Shown here: positions 5,244 to 6,050 of the stretch, piece by piece | Layout: every line of letters starts with the position of its first letter | Numbering within the stretch: position 1 is the stretch's first letter | Assembly (NCBI GenBank): GCA_958427895.1 | Contig: CAUADW010000087.1 | Location: 1 to 6,050 of the forward strand | Source: an uncultured Collinsella sp. | GTDB lineage: Bacteria; Actinomycetota; Coriobacteriia; Coriobacteriales; Coriobacteriaceae | DNA: 6,050 bases | Reading direction: 5' to 3' | Notes under the pieces: model-generated | Told to the model about the DNA's origin: nothing | Seen by the model: only the letters and a program-made list of their open reading frames with translations | Databases searched by the model: none | Program-made: the position numbers and the translations under genes

Positions 5244-5259
5244 AGTCGCTCTTACGACT
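5244..5259 (+). other. Small hairpin after rpsQ
   Basis: AGTCG (5244-5248) pairs perfectly with CGACT (5255-5259) around the loop CTCTTA, immediately after the rpsQ stop. The following TGTACGTTT has no real T-run, so it is a weak terminator at best and might instead be part of the leader before rplN or an RNA end-protecting stem. Confidence 0.3.
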
Positions 5260-5270
5260 TGTACGTTTCC

Positions 5271-5332
5271 GAAGATGTGCGTATGCCTGGTTTGCATACC
5301 ACAGGCCGTCTAAAGGCTGCGCACCTCTCTTC
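5271..5332 (+). promoter_or_regulatory. Putative three-way-junction leader RNA before rplN
   Basis: Three stems can be drawn. In P1, GAAGA (5271-5275) pairs with TCTTC (5328-5332), and GTGCG (5277-5281) pairs with CGCAC (5320-5324) across an internal loop of T5276 against CTC 5325-5327. In P2, TATGC (5282-5286) pairs with GCATA (5294-5298) around a 7-nt loop. In P3, CAG-CC (5302-5307, G5305 bulged) pairs with GGCTG (5315-5319) around a 7-nt loop. The fold ends 27 nt before the rplN ATG. CCTC at 5324-5327 is complementary to GAGG at 5346-5349 in the rplN ribosome-binding site, so the RNA could control access to it. I do not recognise it as a named leader family. Confidence 0.55.
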
Positions 5333-5359
5333 GGTTCTTAGTTCGGAGGAACATCTACC

Positions 5360-5728
5360 ATGATTCAGATGCAAACCATGCTGAACGTCGCCGACAACTC
5401 CGGCGCTCGCAAGATTCGCTGCATCAAGGTGCTTGGCGGTTCCAAGCGTCGTTATGCAGGCATCGGCGATGTGTTCATCGGTGCTGTCCAGGAGGCTACC
5501 CCTGGCGCCAACGTCAAGAAGAAGGACGTTGTCCGTTGCGTCGTCGTTCGCACCGTTAAGGAGATCCGCCGCAAGGATGGCTCCTACATTCGCTTTGATG
5601 AGAACGCCTGCGTTGTCATCAACAACGATGGTTCGCCCGTCGGCACCCGTATCTTCGGGCCCGTCGCTCGCGAGCTTCGTGACAAGAAGTACATGAAGAT
5701 CGTCTCGCTCGCTCCCGAGACCCTGTAG
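5360..5728 (+). CDS. rplN: 50S ribosomal protein L14 (uL14)
   Basis: L14 lies on the interface side of the 50S subunit, forms an intersubunit bridge and is the docking site of the silencing factor RsfS. The 122 residues are the exact usual length. It begins MIQMQTMLNVADNSGAR, has IKVLGGSKRRYAGIGD (22-37), the family signature region from RCVVVRTVKEIRRKDGSYI (59-77) through DENACVVI (80-87), and GTRIFGPVAREL (95-106) near the end. GGAGGA at 5345-5350 is 9 nt before the ATG. It is the first gene of the classical spc block, and the structured 118-nt gap before it suggests control separate from rpsQ. Confidence 0.98.
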   Translation: MIQMQTMLNVADNSGARKIRCIKVLGGSKRRYAGIGDVFIGAVQEATPGANVKKKDVVRCVVVRTVKEIRRKDGSYIRFDENACVVINNDGSPVGTRIFGPVARELRDKKYMKIVSLAPETL

Positions 5729-5741
5729 TTAGGGGAGATAT

Positions 5742-6047
5742 ATGTATATCAAGAAGGGCGATAAGGTCCAGGTTCTCTCTGGTAAGGATCGCGGCAAGCA
5801 GGGCGTTGTCCTGCGTGCTCTCCCCGCCGAGAACAAGGTCGTTGTCGAGGGCGTTTCGGTCGTCAAGAAGGCCGTCAAGCCCAACGCTGCCAACCAGCAG
5901 GGCGGCATCGTTTCGCAGGAGGCTCCCATCGACGCCTCCAACGTCAATCTCGTTTGCCCCGAGTGCGGTAAGGTTACCCGCGTCGGTCACGAGAAGGACG
6001 GCAAGAACAAGCTGCGCGTCTGCAAGAAGTGCGGCCACAAGTTCTAA
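5742..6047 (+). CDS. rplX: 50S ribosomal protein L24 (uL24), zinc-ribbon form
   Basis: L24 is an early assembly initiator that binds the 5' region of 23S rRNA and sits near the tunnel exit. The 101-residue product opens with a KOW motif: KKGDKVQVLSGKDRGKQGVV (4-23). It continues with NKVVVEGVSVVKKAVKP (31-47), QGGIVSQEAPIDASNV (53-68) and a C-terminal Cys4 zinc-ribbon pattern C72-x2-C75 ... C94-x2-C97. Many bacterial L24 proteins have lost these cysteines, so this is the C-plus form, which may bind zinc. AGGGGAG at 5731-5737 is close to the ATG (4 nt), and rplN ends 13 nt upstream. The stop codon lies 3 nt before the window edge; rplE would be expected next. Confidence 0.98.
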   Translation: MYIKKGDKVQVLSGKDRGKQGVVLRALPAENKVVVEGVSVVKKAVKPNAANQQGGIVSQEAPIDASNVNLVCPECGKVTRVGHEKDGKNKLRVCKKCGHKF

Positions 6048-6050
6048 GCT

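Noticed and set aside
5259..5287. Possible promoter TTGTAC-17-TATGCC before rplN
   Set aside because: Only three of six bases match in each box, and the -10-like part lies inside stem P2 of the predicted RNA; a start there would delete half the structure.
1..6050. CRISPR arrays, tRNA or rRNA genes, insertion sequences, attachment sites
   Set aside because: No spaced direct repeats, tRNA cloverleaf, transposase frame or terminal inverted repeats were seen; the window is a core ribosomal-protein cluster without signs of mobile DNA.

Overview
The window is a bacterial ribosomal-protein cluster: the S10 block without its usual first gene, followed by the start of the spc block. Twelve complete genes lie on the + strand in the canonical order rplC-rplD-rplW-rplB-rpsS-rplV-rpsC-rplP-rpmC-rpsQ-rplN-rplX. 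The G+C-rich coding sequence, strong preference for C- and G-ending codons, TTG/GTG starts and general protein resemblance suggest a high-G+C Gram-positive. My best guess is the Coriobacteriia (Collinsella/Olsenella/Atopobium relatives), from recollection of protein style and not from any search.

Layout. Positions 1-258 carry no gene. rpsJ (S10), which normally sits directly before rplC, is not there; instead there is a promoter-like element (49-75) and a long potential leader RNA. Then come rplC, rplD and rplW (259-1840). A 179-nt gap (1841-2019) holds a terminator-like hairpin, a second copy of the same promoter-like element (1914-1940) and a folded leader before rplB. From rplB to rpsQ (2020-5241) the genes are tightly packed, with stop/start overlaps at rpsC/rplP and rplP/rpmC. 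A 118-nt gap (5242-5359), at the classical S10/spc boundary, holds a predicted three-way-junction RNA immediately before rplN. rplX closes the window and rplE would be expected next.

Function. All twelve products are structural parts of the ribosome. L3, L4, L23, L2, L22, L16, L29, L14 and L24 belong to the 50S subunit (L2 and L3 near the peptidyl-transferase centre; L4, L22, L23, L24 and L29 along or around the exit tunnel). S19, S3 and S17 belong to the 30S subunit. The proteins look ordinary apart from an acidic alanine-rich tail on L16 and a four-cysteine zinc ribbon on L24.

The most interesting material is non-coding. The three sizeable gaps each lie upstream of a large-subunit gene (rplC, rplB, rplN). 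Each contains stem-loops, and each contains a short stretch complementary to the downstream Shine-Dalgarno region. Two share a near-identical 27-bp upstream element. This suggests that the cluster is split into separately controlled units with autoregulatory leader RNAs. That is an inference from hand-found base pairing and has not been computed or tested.
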